Positions 26,330-36,270 of a stretch of 64,000 nucleotides of DNA are shown here, one piece after another (the stretch's first letter is position 1; every line of letters starts with the position of its first letter). This stretch comes from Sulfobacillus thermotolerans (GTDB taxonomy: Bacteria; Bacillota; Sulfobacillia; Sulfobacillales; Sulfobacillaceae), in the NCBI GenBank assembly GCA_002951815.1, contig CP019454.1, positions 1,178,001-1,242,000 of the forward strand. Direction: 5' to 3'. The notes below the pieces were generated by a model, which worked only from the letters and a program-made list of their open reading frames with translations, was not told where the DNA came from and made no database searches. The translations under genes were made by a program, and so were the position numbers.

Positions 26330-26348
26330 GTGTCTGTCAACTAAAAAC

Positions 26349-26383
26349 GGCCCTCGGCGGGTTAGGTGGCCGGGGGCCTTTCC
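26349..26383 (+). terminator. Terminator after pntB
   Basis: A 10-bp stem GGCCCTCGGC/GCCGGGGGCC with one G·T pair, then TTTCCTT. Confidence 0.75.
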
Positions 26384-26399
26384 TTGACTTAGGATCCGT

Positions 26400-27314
26400 T
26401 TAAGATTCGGTATTATCCGGCAATATCGTGCGCGCGATGTGGGCATCGAGTGATTCGTAGTCCCAGTACCGAATGAGGTCGTAAAGTTCCTTACGTGTCT
26501 GCATCTCGGGCAACAAAGACTGCTGAGTTCCTTCTTCCATCAGTACCCGGTACAAACGCTCATAAGCATGGGCTGCAATGCGTAGTGAAGACACCGGATA
26601 TAGAACCATTTTATATCCCCACGCTTCAAACTGTTGGGCCGTGAAATAGGGGGTGCGGCCAAATTCTGTCATATTGGCCAGCAATGGTGCATGCACTCGC
26701 CGGGCCATTTCCGCGAAGGCTTCTGCCGTGTCAAGGGACTCCGGGAATATGCCGTCAGCTCCCGCTTCGAGATATTGCTGAGCCCGTTCGACCGCGGCAT
26801 TTAGCCCTTCGACGCCGTAAGCATCGGTGCGGGCAATGATGGCCAGCGATGGGACGGTTTCGCGAATGGCGCGGATTTTAGCGACCATTTCATCGGCGGG
26901 GACTAAGGTTTTTCCATTGAGATGCCCGCATTTTTTCGGTAGATCTTGGTCTTCAATTTGCACCGCCGCCACTCGCATTTCGGCCATTTCTTTTGCCGTG
27001 CGTGCTGCATTCAAGACTCCGCCGTAGCCGGTGTCAATATCAACTAGCACGGGAAGGTTGGTAGCGCGTACGAGGTCTTGAGCGCGCCGAGCCACCTCGG
27101 GAGCGCTGATGAGGCCCACATCGGGAAGGCCCCGGGACGCTGTATAGGCGCCACCAGAGAGGTAGAGCACGTCAAAGCCGCAGGATTGAGCGACTAAAGC
27201 GGCCATTGCGTCATGCGCTCCGGGGATTTTCACAATCCCTGGGCTATTGATTCGGTGTAAAAACTGTGCGGATAGCTGAGACTGTGGAACGTCTTCTTGA
27301 AATAACCAAGCCAT
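26400..27314 (-). CDS. prpB: 2-methylisocitrate lyase
   Basis: A 304-residue member of the isocitrate lyase/PEP mutase family. It cleaves 2-methylisocitrate to succinate and pyruvate, the last step of the methylcitrate cycle. KKCGHLNGK carries the catalytic Cys motif; GAHDAMAALVAQ, DIDTGYGG and IEDQDLPKKCG are family hallmarks. AAAGGAGG lies about 7 nt before the ATG at 27314; the frame is open up to 27356 but without a site there. It is the last gene of the prpC-prpD-prpB operon. Confidence 0.9.
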   Translation of the reverse strand: MAWLFQEDVPQSQLSAQFLHRINSPGIVKIPGAHDAMAALVAQSCGFDVLYLSGGAYTASRGLPDVGLISAPEVARRAQDLVRATNLPVLVDIDTGYGGVLNAARTAKEMAEMRVAAVQIEDQDLPKKCGHLNGKTLVPADEMVAKIRAIRETVPSLAIIARTDAYGVEGLNAAVERAQQYLEAGADGIFPESLDTAEAFAEMARRVHAPLLANMTEFGRTPYFTAQQFEAWGYKMVLYPVSSLRIAAHAYERLYRVLMEEGTQQSLLPEMQTRKELYDLIRYWDYESLDAHIARTILPDNTES

Positions 27315-27343
27315 CTGGCGTCCTCCTTTGACCCACTTCTGTT

Positions 27344-28780
27344 TTACACTGTCCAAGCCGCCATAAAGTCAGGAACGGACATGGAGGCTAATTGCGTATT
27401 TTGTGCTAACGCCATTAACCGTTCGACTTTGGCGGGCACATACCATGAGGACACATTGTGATGAAATTTATCCCAAAGGGGGCCTTGGGCCTCTTGACGA
27501 CGTTTTTGATGCCCCAGCGGATACTCCACAACCACATTGGGCGTCATGGAACCGTCGCGAAAACGAATTTGAATAGCATTGGCAATGGAGCGCTTGTCCG
27601 GATCCAGATAGTCTTTGGAAAACTGCTTATTTTCGCGCACTATCATCTTGTCCCTTAAAGCATCAATTCGGGGATCTTGTGCGGCGTCGTCAAGATACTG
27701 ATCGGCAGTCAGGTGGCCATGAATGAGGCCGATTGCTGTCATATATTGCAGGCAGTGGTCGCGGTCGGCCGGATTGACCAATGGGCCGGTTTTATTAATA
27801 ATGCGCATGGCCGACTCTTGGGTGTCAATAATAATTTCGGCAATATCATCTAGTCGGTTGGCTACGCTGGGATGCAAAGCAATGGCCGCTTCCACGGCCG
27901 TTTGACCATGAAATTCCGCAGGATATGAAATTTTAAAGAGCACATGTTCAATGACATAAGACCCTAGAGGACGGCTCAAGCGAATCGGCGTGCCGTGCAT
28001 GACCACGTCGTGAAAACCCCATTGGGGCGCCGTCAGTGCTGTGGCATAACCCATTTCATCAGCCAGTGCCATGAGGCTCAGACGAACGGCCCGACTGGTA
28101 GCGTCTCCCGCAGCCCACGATTTGCGTGATCCCGTATTGGGGGCGTGGCGATAGGTCCGGAGACTACCATTATCAATCCACGCATTCGAGAGCGCATTGA
28201 TCGTTTGAGAGCGTGTGGCCCCTAGCAGGTGGGCGCTGACAGCCGTTGAGGCGACTTTGACGAACAAGACATGATCAAGGCCGACACGATTCAGGCTGTT
28301 TTCCAATGCTAGCACGCCTTGGATTTCATGCGCTTCAATAATGGCGGTTAAAACCTCATGCATGGTGAGGGGAGGATGTCCCTCACGCAGATTTTGTCGG
28401 CTCTTCCAGTCAGCGACGGCCAAGATGGCCCCGATATTGTCGGAGGGATGGCCCCATTCTTCGGCGAGCCACGTATCATTGTAGTCTAACCACCGATTCA
28501 TACAGCCAATGTTGAAAGCACCTTGAACCGGATCGAGCTCATAGGGAAGGCCGGGAACGCGCGCACCACCAGGAAGGTTGGCGCCAGGCACTATGGGGCC
28601 TAACAACTTGCGGCATTCGGGATAGTTGAGGGCTAAAATGCCTGAGCCAATAGCATCCATTAAAACCCAACGTGCCATGGTATAGGCTTCGTCCGAGAAT
28701 GAAGGAGGAGAGATAACATAATCCGCAATCGTTGATAGCACCGCATCAACCGGAGTATGGGTCGTGCTGGTTGTATTCAC
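27344..28780 (-). CDS. prpD: 2-methylcitrate dehydratase
   Basis: About 478 residues of the MmgE/PrpD family, which dehydrates 2-methylcitrate to 2-methylaconitate. Recognisable blocks are [21 protein letters not shown] and [19 protein letters not shown], with [18 protein letters not shown] at 28780 sits 10 nt after GAAAGGA; a TTG at 28789 is an alternative start with poor spacing. It lies between prpC and prpB on the same strand. Confidence 0.9.
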   Translation of the reverse strand: MNTTSTTHTPVDAVLSTIADYVISPPSFSDEAYTMARWVLMDAIGSGILALNYPECRKLLGPIVPGANLPGGARVPGLPYELDPVQGAFNIGCMNRWLDYNDTWLAEEWGHPSDNIGAILAVADWKSRQNLREGHPPLTMHEVLTAIIEAHEIQGVLALENSLNRVGLDHVLFVKVASTAVSAHLLGATRSQTINALSNAWIDNGSLRTYRHAPNTGSRKSWAAGDATSRAVRLSLMALADEMGYATALTAPQWGFHDVVMHGTPIRLSRPLGSYVIEHVLFKISYPAEFHGQTAVEAAIALHPSVANRLDDIAEIIIDTQESAMRIINKTGPLVNPADRDHCLQYMTAIGLIHGHLTADQYLDDAAQDPRIDALRDKMIVRENKQFSKDYLDPDKRSIANAIQIRFRDGSMTPNVVVEYPLGHQKRRQEAQGPLWDKFHHNVSSWYVPAKVERLMALAQNTQLASMSVPDFMAAWTV

Positions 28781-28834
28781 AAAAACCAAGTCCTTTCGGG
28801 GGTCCGGTTTTCGATAACCGGACCCGAAAAATCA

Positions 28835-29947
28835 TTAAGGGTGCAAACCGCGCGGCCCCGTATAACGGACGCGGGGTCGGAAGAGGCGGTTATGTTCGTA
28901 CTGTTCGCGCACGTGGGCTACGAGACCCGCTGTACGCGCCGCGAAAAAAATCGGGGTATAGAGCTCGATGGGTACACCCAACAAGTAATAGACGGGCGCC
29001 GCGTAGTAATCTAAATTGGGATACAAACCTTTTTCCCGCTGCATGACCTCTTCACCGATGACACACATGTCATAAAGATCTTGATGGCCCTTTATCGCTA
29101 CGAGGCGCTTTAACGATTCTTTCATCAGCATGGCCCGCGGGTCTGGTTTCTTCATATAGACTCTATGTCCAAATCCCATGATTCGCTCCTTGCGGGCAAG
29201 TTTAGCGAGAAGCTGGGGTGCAACTTGGTCGGGTGTTTTCATTTCGAGCAACATATGCATCACGGCCTCATTGGCGCCTCCATGTAATGTGCCCTTCAGA
29301 GAGGCGACCGCGCCAACTAAGGCACCATACATATCTGACAAGGTGGAGGCAATGACAATGGCCGTAAAGGTCGAATTAGGCATTTCGTGCTCACTATATA
29401 CCGTAAGGAGTTGGTCAAAAGCTTGTGCTTCATCCGGCGTCGGAACTGAGCCTGTAATCATCGCGAGGAAGTTGGCTGCATAGCCTAAGTCGGCGCGCGG
29501 TTGTACAATCGCTTCGTGATTTTTGATGTGGTAGCTATTGGCCACAATAACAGGCATGCGAGCCAGCAATGTTAAGGACTGTTCTGCAGTGCTCTGCGCA
29601 TCTAATCGTCCTAGAGATGAATCAAATGTGGCTAATGCGGATAATGCCGTCCGTAGGGAATCCATCAAGTGCTGCTGGGGTCCTAAGGACTTCATGATGG
29701 AGAAAATTTGGTCGGGAACGGTCTGGCGTTCATTGAGTGTGCGCACAAAGGCGTCGTATTCACTACTCGTGGGCAGATGACCTTCCATCAATAGGTGGGC
29801 GACTTTTATGTAATCGACCGTGTTGGCCAGTTCGATTAAGTCGTAGCCCCGGATGACAATTTGTTCGTGGTCGACATCCAAGTACGATAACGCTGTCTCG
29901 GTTGCGATAATGCCTTCTAGTCCTGGCTTATAGGTTTCGTCGGTCAT
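28835..29947 (-). CDS. prpC: 2-methylcitrate synthase / citrate synthase
   Basis: A 370-residue citrate synthase family protein, the short Gram-positive type. GLEGIIATETALSYLD at the N-terminus, the catalytic His in HEMPNSTFTA, LHGGANEAVMHML, and the second His and Asp region in MGFGHRVYMKKPDPRA are present. Its place at the head of a prpCDB operon favours propionyl-CoA plus oxaloacetate as substrates; a dual role as citrate synthase is possible. It is the first gene of the operon. Confidence 0.88.
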   Translation of the reverse strand: MTDETYKPGLEGIIATETALSYLDVDHEQIVIRGYDLIELANTVDYIKVAHLLMEGHLPTSSEYDAFVRTLNERQTVPDQIFSIMKSLGPQQHLMDSLRTALSALATFDSSLGRLDAQSTAEQSLTLLARMPVIVANSYHIKNHEAIVQPRADLGYAANFLAMITGSVPTPDEAQAFDQLLTVYSEHEMPNSTFTAIVIASTLSDMYGALVGAVASLKGTLHGGANEAVMHMLLEMKTPDQVAPQLLAKLARKERIMGFGHRVYMKKPDPRAMLMKESLKRLVAIKGHQDLYDMCVIGEEVMQREKGLYPNLDYYAAPVYYLLGVPIELYTPIFFAARTAGLVAHVREQYEHNRLFRPRVRYTGPRGLHP

Positions 29948-30062
29948 ATGGTCACATCCTCTCAGGTAAACGGTTCTTAGCCGTTTCTCCCCTTATCATA
30001 GCCAGATTGTGGGTCGATTGGCAAAGGCATAAAGTATTCTGACAAAACCGAACATCTTGTCG

Positions 30063-32480
30063 TCAGGCATCTTGCTTAATGGTGATGGTGCCGGAACCTT
30101 TCTTCCGCAATGACGCCATCACATAGATATAATGTGCGTTATCTGCGCCAGAAATCCGGGTGCCGTCTCCGGTTGCCGTCAGCGATTGGGTCTTTACCAG
30201 CGGACCAATCTTAAAGAGGACGGGCTCATCGGGGATCAGTGCGTCCTGACCGTAAAGGCGCGACCAATGAACCACAAGCGTGGTCTCTTGCACGCTGACG
30301 CTGATTTGTATTATGAAATAAGCGCCCGTTTGATATTGCAATGAGTGTCCATCGTCGCCATAGAAATCCAAAGAGCCATGGCCAGGGACAATCCAAATCA
30401 CGGATGGCCACGGACTATGATGAGGCCATTCCCTTGTTGACTGAACGACGTTTGCAAGGGGAAGAATGGCTCCTGCGCGGAGGAAGACAGGCAGCACAGC
30501 CAGCGGTGCATCGACGATGATGTGCCGGGGACCTGTGATCCATTGGTGGTGCCAAGGGTCATACCATTGTCCGGAAGGGATGTGTACGGATTTTTTGTTG
30601 GCTCCTTTTTCAATGACGGGGGCTACCAAAAGGTCGTTGCCAATCAAAAATTGGTCATCGACAGTGAGAAACGGGGGAGCCGCATCGACCCAAAAGGTCG
30701 GGCGCATCATAGGGCTTCCGTCTTGATGGGCTTGATAGAGTAGGCTGTACCAGTAGGGCAAAAGGCGGTACCGATATTGCAGGTAGCGCCGCGCAATGTC
30801 GAGCACCTCTTCACCGAAAGACCATGGTTCATGCCGGGCCGTGTCGATGGCGCTATGAGCTCTGGCGAAAGGGAAGAAGGACCCCGCTTGAATCCACCGT
30901 GCATAGAGCTCCGGACTGGCATTATCTAAAAAACCACCAATGTCAGCACCAACGAGAGGAATGCCCGATAAGCCAAGATTAAGACACATAGGGATCGCCA
31001 TAGCTAAATGTTCCCACTGGCTCGAGTTATCTCCCGTCCAGACGGCGGCATAGCGCTGAATGCCACTAAAACCGGAACGACTGAGAATAAATGGGCGCGA
31101 AGAAGACGATGATAAGGCGTCATACGTGGCATGAGCTTCGAGGAGAGCATACAAATTATGGACGAGATGATGAGGAATCATTTGACCATGGTCAGTATGG
31201 TGGACAATGCCACTTTCTTCGTCGGGATGTGATGCGGGGCCGGCCTGACCCAAGCCCCACCATGCAGGTTCGTTCATATCATTCCAAATCCCTTGAATTC
31301 CTGCCTCTTGGAGAGGACGATGTAACCCGGCCCACCAGTGCCGGGTACGACTTTGCGCAAAGTCCGGAAAAGCACAAACGCCCGGCCAGACCTCGGAGTG
31401 AAATTCTTCCCCGTTGAGGTATTCCATGAAGTATTGCTGGGTATGACCTTGACAATAGACAGAATAGTTGGCGTCGACTTTGACGCCGGGGTCGACGATG
31501 CACACCAAGCCAATGCCTTGGGCGGCCAATGTTTGCGCGAGATTTTTCGGGTCTGGAAATGTGTGGGGGTTAAAAGTGAAGACACGGTATCCGTCCATAT
31601 AGTCAATGTCTAAATAGATAAGGTCCAAGGGGAGGGAACGTTTTCGAAAGGTTTGGGCAATTTCCACCACCTCTTGTTCGTCCATGTAACTATAGCGACT
31701 TTGCTGAAACCCTAAGGCATATTGGGGAGGCATAGGGAATCGGCCCGTAAGTTCCGTGTAATGACGCAGGACGTCTTGGGGGTGTGGGCCCGGGAGGGCG
31801 TAAAGACTTAAAGGGCCATCATCGGCCCCTATCCACAACCATTCGTCCATGGTCGCATCGAAGTAGGTCCGTGCACTGTTGGCTAAGAAAATGCCGCGAA
31901 ATCCTTGGGGACCGGCTTGACCTAAAAGTGCAAAGGGGATGGCTTGATAGAGAGGATCAGTGTGATCCTCATGAGGAACGGCATCAGTGGTCCACTGCGT
32001 CCACAATCTACCTTTTTTGTCGAGCCTGCCGACCTTTTCGCCTAATGCATAAAGGTGCTCCTGCAACGTGGTTTTAAGAGCACAACGGACATGCTGATTG
32101 TGACGATAAAAGTGAGTGTAAAAGAATTGAGCTGGCCCCACTTGGACCTCGATTGTCCCTTGTGGGTCAATTACGACGGTCACTGTATTACCGGTTAATA
32201 GCCAGCGGTCTTTGTCGCGAATTAAGGTTAAAGGCACAAAGGAGTCGGTCGGCACGAATAGATCCGTGCTTAACAATGTGTAGGCATCAAGACCATTGTT
32301 CCACAAAAGATGCACCCGACCTGTTGCACTGATACGCACATCCCATTGTTCCACGGGAGAATCTAGATGCCCTTGACCGCTAATAATGGCACGTTGGTCA
32401 TCGTCAGTGAGAAGGACTTGACTAAAGCGGGCATAATGCGGAGAGTTCGGGAATTGCGTCAGGGATGTCAAAGCTCTCAA
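30063..32480 (-). CDS. Glycoside hydrolase family 31 (alpha-glucosidase)
   Basis: About 805 residues. The GH31 nucleophile region reads GIWNDMNEPAWWG, and the N-terminal beta domain ends with GFQQSRYSYMDEQEVVE. The acid/base region includes WTGDNSSQWEHL, with GADIGGFLD after it. The enzyme hydrolyses terminal alpha-glucosidic bonds and has no signal peptide, so it acts in the cytoplasm. The frame opens at an ATG (32498), but AAGGAGA lies just after that ATG and 8 nt before a TTG at 32480, which looks like the true start. Monocistronic. Confidence 0.85.
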   Translation of the reverse strand: MRALTSLTQFPNSPHYARFSQVLLTDDDQRAIISGQGHLDSPVEQWDVRISATGRVHLLWNNGLDAYTLLSTDLFVPTDSFVPLTLIRDKDRWLLTGNTVTVVIDPQGTIEVQVGPAQFFYTHFYRHNQHVRCALKTTLQEHLYALGEKVGRLDKKGRLWTQWTTDAVPHEDHTDPLYQAIPFALLGQAGPQGFRGIFLANSARTYFDATMDEWLWIGADDGPLSLYALPGPHPQDVLRHYTELTGRFPMPPQYALGFQQSRYSYMDEQEVVEIAQTFRKRSLPLDLIYLDIDYMDGYRVFTFNPHTFPDPKNLAQTLAAQGIGLVCIVDPGVKVDANYSVYCQGHTQQYFMEYLNGEEFHSEVWPGVCAFPDFAQSRTRHWWAGLHRPLQEAGIQGIWNDMNEPAWWGLGQAGPASHPDEESGIVHHTDHGQMIPHHLVHNLYALLEAHATYDALSSSSSRPFILSRSGFSGIQRYAAVWTGDNSSQWEHLAMAIPMCLNLGLSGIPLVGADIGGFLDNASPELYARWIQAGSFFPFARAHSAIDTARHEPWSFGEEVLDIARRYLQYRYRLLPYWYSLLYQAHQDGSPMMRPTFWVDAAPPFLTVDDQFLIGNDLLVAPVIEKGANKKSVHIPSGQWYDPWHHQWITGPRHIIVDAPLAVLPVFLRAGAILPLANVVQSTREWPHHSPWPSVIWIVPGHGSLDFYGDDGHSLQYQTGAYFIIQISVSVQETTLVVHWSRLYGQDALIPDEPVLFKIGPLVKTQSLTATGDGTRISGADNAHYIYVMASLRKKGSGTITIKQDA

Positions 32481-32686
32481 AAGGCGTCTCTCCTTCATGG
32501 AAACTCGTTGGTATCTGGAAAAGGCTATTGGCGCAGGTTACGTAGAACCACAGGAAATCGCCAAATGTTATTCCATGATTCGCCCTGCGTGCATTCTCCC
32601 TTTATAATAAGGGTGCGAGAGAATATATGGCGAATTGTCTTGCAAGAGACCGTGTGCAGACGAGCCCATTACGACGGGGTGACAGG

Positions 32687-33496
32687 ATGGAGATTTTTGA
32701 AAGCATGGCCGACAGAGCACTACATGCTGTCTGGGCGGCCCGTGAAAAGATTTTAGAGGTCATGACTCAACCTTTCGCTGTCAACTATAAATCTGACCAG
32801 TCGCCCGTCACTGCGGCCGATGTTGCGTCTCAAGAAGTGTTGGTGCATATGTTGCAACACGACTACCCGCATATTCCTATTATATCTGAAGAGACCACGG
32901 CCAAGCCCTATGAAGTGCGCAATCGTTGGAAAATGCTTTGGCTTATCGATCCGTTGGATGGGACAAAGGAATTTGTACGTGGTAACGGAGAATTTACCAT
33001 CAACGTTGCGCTCATCGCAGATAATCACCCGGTGGTAGCTATTATCGATTGGCCCGAAGCTCGTGTGACCTATAAGGCTGTGGCAGGAAAAGGGGCTTAC
33101 CGAATAGCGCAGAACCACGTCCAAGCCATTAACTCCCGGCCGTTGACACAGCCGTGCCGTGCGATTATTAGCCGTTCACACCGGCAGAGTGAGGTGGAGT
33201 GGTTGAATTCTGTGGGCTTGGCCGAGCATTCTTTATCTCTAATGGGCAGTGCTCTAAAATTCTGCCGCGTAGCGGAAGGAGAAGCGGACATATATCCGCG
33301 GCTGATGCCCAATATGGAATGGGATAGTGCGGCGGGACAGCTCTTGATTGAGGAAGCCGGTGGAAAGGTTGTAGACTTGCACGGAGAACCACTCACATAT
33401 AATAAGGTAGATTTACACAATGACGGATTTATTGCGGTGGGGGACTGGAAAACTTGGGGCCCATACCTCCACGCTCATGATGCGTTTTCTAAATAG
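32687..33496 (+). CDS. cysQ: 3'(2'),5'-bisphosphate nucleotidase (CysQ-like inositol monophosphatase family)
   Basis: A 269-residue lithium-sensitive phosphatase family protein. Metal-binding motifs are intact: EET at about 70, WLIDPLDGTKEFVRG, and EWDSAAGQLLIEEAGG. The DGTKEF variant is typical of CysQ, which removes the 3'-phosphate of PAP/PAPS from sulfate assimilation. The start MEIFES at 32687 is chosen by family length; its ribosome site is weak. It lies 17 bp before murQ. Confidence 0.82.
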   Translation: MEIFESMADRALHAVWAAREKILEVMTQPFAVNYKSDQSPVTAADVASQEVLVHMLQHDYPHIPIISEETTAKPYEVRNRWKMLWLIDPLDGTKEFVRGNGEFTINVALIADNHPVVAIIDWPEARVTYKAVAGKGAYRIAQNHVQAINSRPLTQPCRAIISRSHRQSEVEWLNSVGLAEHSLSLMGSALKFCRVAEGEADIYPRLMPNMEWDSAAGQLLIEEAGGKVVDLHGEPLTYNKVDLHNDGFIAVGDWKTWGPYLHAHDAFSK

Positions 33497-33513
33497 CTAG
33501 GTGGAGGTATTTT

Positions 33514-34443
33514 ATGGAGCCGGATAAGACAATCGAACGACTACAAACAGAAATGTGGGACCGGACAATTCCTCCGTTAGAAACCTTAACGACGTTGGAA
33601 ATGCTCAAAGTGATGAATGCTGGAGACCAAACGGTGCCGCTGTTGGTGAAAGAACATCTCAGTGAAATCGCTGCGGCGGTCGATGCCATTAGTGAGCGGT
33701 TGAGTCAAGGGGGCCGAATGTTTTATGTGGGGGCTGGCACCAGCGGTCGATTGGGAGTGTTGGATGCCGCCGAATGCCCCCCGACTTTTAATACGGATCC
33801 ATCGATGGTGCAGGCAATCATGGCGGGTGGCCCGGATGCTTTAGTGCACGCGGTGGAAGGCGCGGAAGACAGCATGGAGTCAGGGCAACAACAAATTCGG
33901 TTGGCTGGGGTACAAAGCCGTGATGTGGTGGTGGGCCTGTCGGCTTCTGGACGCACGCCGTTCGTGATTGGCGCGCTCAAAGAGGGGCGCTTGCGCGGGG
34001 CGTGCACGATTTCCGTCAGTGCCAACGATGAACCCGAAGTAAAGCATTTATCTGATATTGTCATTGCGGTTCCCACGGGCCCTGAGGTCATCATGGGCTC
34101 GACTCGGTTGAAAGCCGGCACGGCGACCAAACTAGTGCTGAACATGCTGACAACGGGTGCCATGGTGCGGTTGGGTAAGACTTTTCGCAATTTGATGGTG
34201 GACTTGAAGGCCACGAATTATAAATTGATTGACCGCTCGCGACGGATTGTCATGCTGGCTCTGACCGTGGATTATAATGAAGCTTCGCGTCTATTGGCGC
34301 TCTGTGATGAAGAAGTCAAAACGGCTATTGCTGTGGGGCTCTTAGGCATCGACCCATCGGCGGCGCGAGCACTTTTGGATCGTCATCACGGAGCGTTGGG
34401 CGATGTGGTGACGGGAACGGAAACGATTTCAGGCGGGCGTTAG
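33514..34443 (+). CDS. murQ: N-acetylmuramic acid 6-phosphate etherase
   Basis: A 309-residue SIS-domain etherase that splits D-lactate from MurNAc-6-phosphate to give GlcNAc-6-phosphate. GAGTSGRLGVLDAAECPPTF and GLSASGRTPFVIGAL are the two phosphate-binding blocks; NEPEV/ANDEPEV and STRLKAGTATKLVLNM follow as in MurQ. The ribosome site GGTGGAGG lies 7 nt upstream. Together with anmK it completes cytoplasmic recycling of anhydro-MurNAc. It is followed 27 bp later by a solute-binding lipoprotein. Confidence 0.92.
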   Translation: MEPDKTIERLQTEMWDRTIPPLETLTTLEMLKVMNAGDQTVPLLVKEHLSEIAAAVDAISERLSQGGRMFYVGAGTSGRLGVLDAAECPPTFNTDPSMVQAIMAGGPDALVHAVEGAEDSMESGQQQIRLAGVQSRDVVVGLSASGRTPFVIGALKEGRLRGACTISVSANDEPEVKHLSDIVIAVPTGPEVIMGSTRLKAGTATKLVLNMLTTGAMVRLGKTFRNLMVDLKATNYKLIDRSRRIVMLALTVDYNEASRLLALCDEEVKTAIAVGLLGIDPSAARALLDRHHGALGDVVTGTETISGGR

Positions 34444-34470
34444 TTGATGTCGTTGTTTAAGGAGGAATTT

Positions 34471-36204
34471 ATGAAACCTTGGGTTATCGGTGCTTCGGCA
34501 ATGGGACTTGTAGCCATTGGACTTTCAGGATGTGGAGCGGCGACATCCGCATCCGCGCACAAATCGGCGGCAACGGTGGTTGTCGCCATGACCCCACAAT
34601 CTTCGCCGAACTGGTTTTTTCCGGTCATCAGTTCCACTTCATATACGGAAATTAACGCGCAAGTTCAGTACTTGATGTATAAACCGCTGATTAATTTGAA
34701 TAAAACCAATGAAGTAGACTATGCGACTTCGTTGGCTCAAAGGATTCGTTATAATCCAGAAGGCACGCAATATACGATAACGTTAGGCACGCGATATAAA
34801 TGGTCTAATGGCCAGCCCGTAACAGCCCAGGATGTGGTTTTTACATGGGATCTCATTAAAGCAGCGGCGGCAAATGGAGCTCCATGGGTCTATGGCGCTT
34901 CAGGCAGTGGCGGTGTGCCTTCAGACTGGAAGACCGTAAAGGCCGTTGGAACTCACACGGTGGTAATCACGCTGAACAAACCTGCGAACCCCCAGTGGTT
35001 TATACATAACGGTTTGAGCCAAATTACTCCCGTGCCGAAATCCGTATGGGACAAGTATCCAGGCAGCATGACGCAAGAACTTAAGTATATTCTCAAGGTC
35101 AGCAATTCTCCTACTAATCCGGCATATGACGTCGTGGATGGCCCGTTTAAATTCCAAAGTTGGCAGCCCAATGATTATTGGGCCTTTGTCCCGAATCCAT
35201 CTTATGGAGGCCATAAGGCAACGATAGGCAAATTAGAATTTGCCTATGAATCATCGGCTAGCAGTGAATTTACGGGGCTCAAAACGGGAACGGTCGATGT
35301 CGGTTATCTGCCGCCGTCGTTATGGAATACCAAAAAGGAATTGGCTAGCATCGATGATTTTAGTACGAGTTATTTGTTTGGGATGAATTACTTGCTCCTA
35401 AATATGAATCCTAAAGCGCCAGGGGGAATCGGGCGTGTTTTTCAACACCGATATGTTCGTCAGGCCTTGGAAATGGGCATTGATCAAAAAGGCATTATTG
35501 ACTCTCTCTATCATGGTTTAGGGGTGGCGACCGATGGTCCCGTTCCTGCTGTACCGCATACGGCTTTTTATGATCCGGCACTGAATACACCGCTTTATCC
35601 CTATAATCCTGTGGCGGGTGAAAAGTTGCTGGAAGAGCATGGGTGGAGCTTGGTGAACGGCGTCATGACTAAAAATGGCCAGAAGTTAGCCTTTCCTTTT
35701 ATTTATGTATCAGGGAGCCAAACGGTTGCCAACATGGCTCAGTTGCTGAAAACAGACTGGGCTAAAGAGGGCATTCAGGTCAGCCTGCAAAGTTTGCCGC
35801 TCGATGAATTACTGGGAGAAGCCGTCCCGGCGTCTGCCGGCCGCTGGGCGATGGCCTATTGGGGAGCAGGATGGACGTATCAGTTAGATTATTATCCAAC
35901 GGGCGGCAATCTTTTTGCCTCCGGGGCAGGAGAAAATAGTGGCAGTTACGACAGTCGCACGATGAACGCGTTGATCCAAGCTACCTATGAACCAGGCACG
36001 CCGACACAAATTCAGTCGCGCATGGATGCTTACGAACAGTGGGCTGCCAAAGACCTACCGGTGCTATGGATGCCGTGGTTCCCACAGGGTTATGCGCGGG
36101 AAGTAGGATTAAATGTGCATGCCAAAAATGTCCATGGCACAGTAAGCACATTTAATCCGGTGACGGATTTTCTATATGCGCAATATTGGACGGTATCCCA
36201 ATAA
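34471..36204 (+). CDS. ABC-type peptide solute-binding lipoprotein (SBP family 5), next to murQ
   Basis: A 577-residue lipoprotein: signal peptide with lipobox LSGC (about residue 21), then a family 5 binding protein body (WSNGQPVTAQDVVFTWDLIK, VVDGPFKFQSWQPNDYW). It closely resembles the protein at 11281-13023, so the two arose by duplication. AAGGAGG lies 6 nt before the ATG at 34471; an ATG at 34444 has no site. No permease genes are nearby. Its position behind murQ suggests that it binds cell-wall peptides or muropeptides, an inference from context only. Confidence 0.85.
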   Translation: MKPWVIGASAMGLVAIGLSGCGAATSASAHKSAATVVVAMTPQSSPNWFFPVISSTSYTEINAQVQYLMYKPLINLNKTNEVDYATSLAQRIRYNPEGTQYTITLGTRYKWSNGQPVTAQDVVFTWDLIKAAAANGAPWVYGASGSGGVPSDWKTVKAVGTHTVVITLNKPANPQWFIHNGLSQITPVPKSVWDKYPGSMTQELKYILKVSNSPTNPAYDVVDGPFKFQSWQPNDYWAFVPNPSYGGHKATIGKLEFAYESSASSEFTGLKTGTVDVGYLPPSLWNTKKELASIDDFSTSYLFGMNYLLLNMNPKAPGGIGRVFQHRYVRQALEMGIDQKGIIDSLYHGLGVATDGPVPAVPHTAFYDPALNTPLYPYNPVAGEKLLEEHGWSLVNGVMTKNGQKLAFPFIYVSGSQTVANMAQLLKTDWAKEGIQVSLQSLPLDELLGEAVPASAGRWAMAYWGAGWTYQLDYYPTGGNLFASGAGENSGSYDSRTMNALIQATYEPGTPTQIQSRMDAYEQWAAKDLPVLWMPWFPQGYAREVGLNVHAKNVHGTVSTFNPVTDFLYAQYWTVSQ

Positions 36205-36270
36205 GAGGCGTCAAAATAGGTTTTGGCGGGAGTGAGGGATGGTAGAGACCATAGTGGAGGCTTTTATCCC

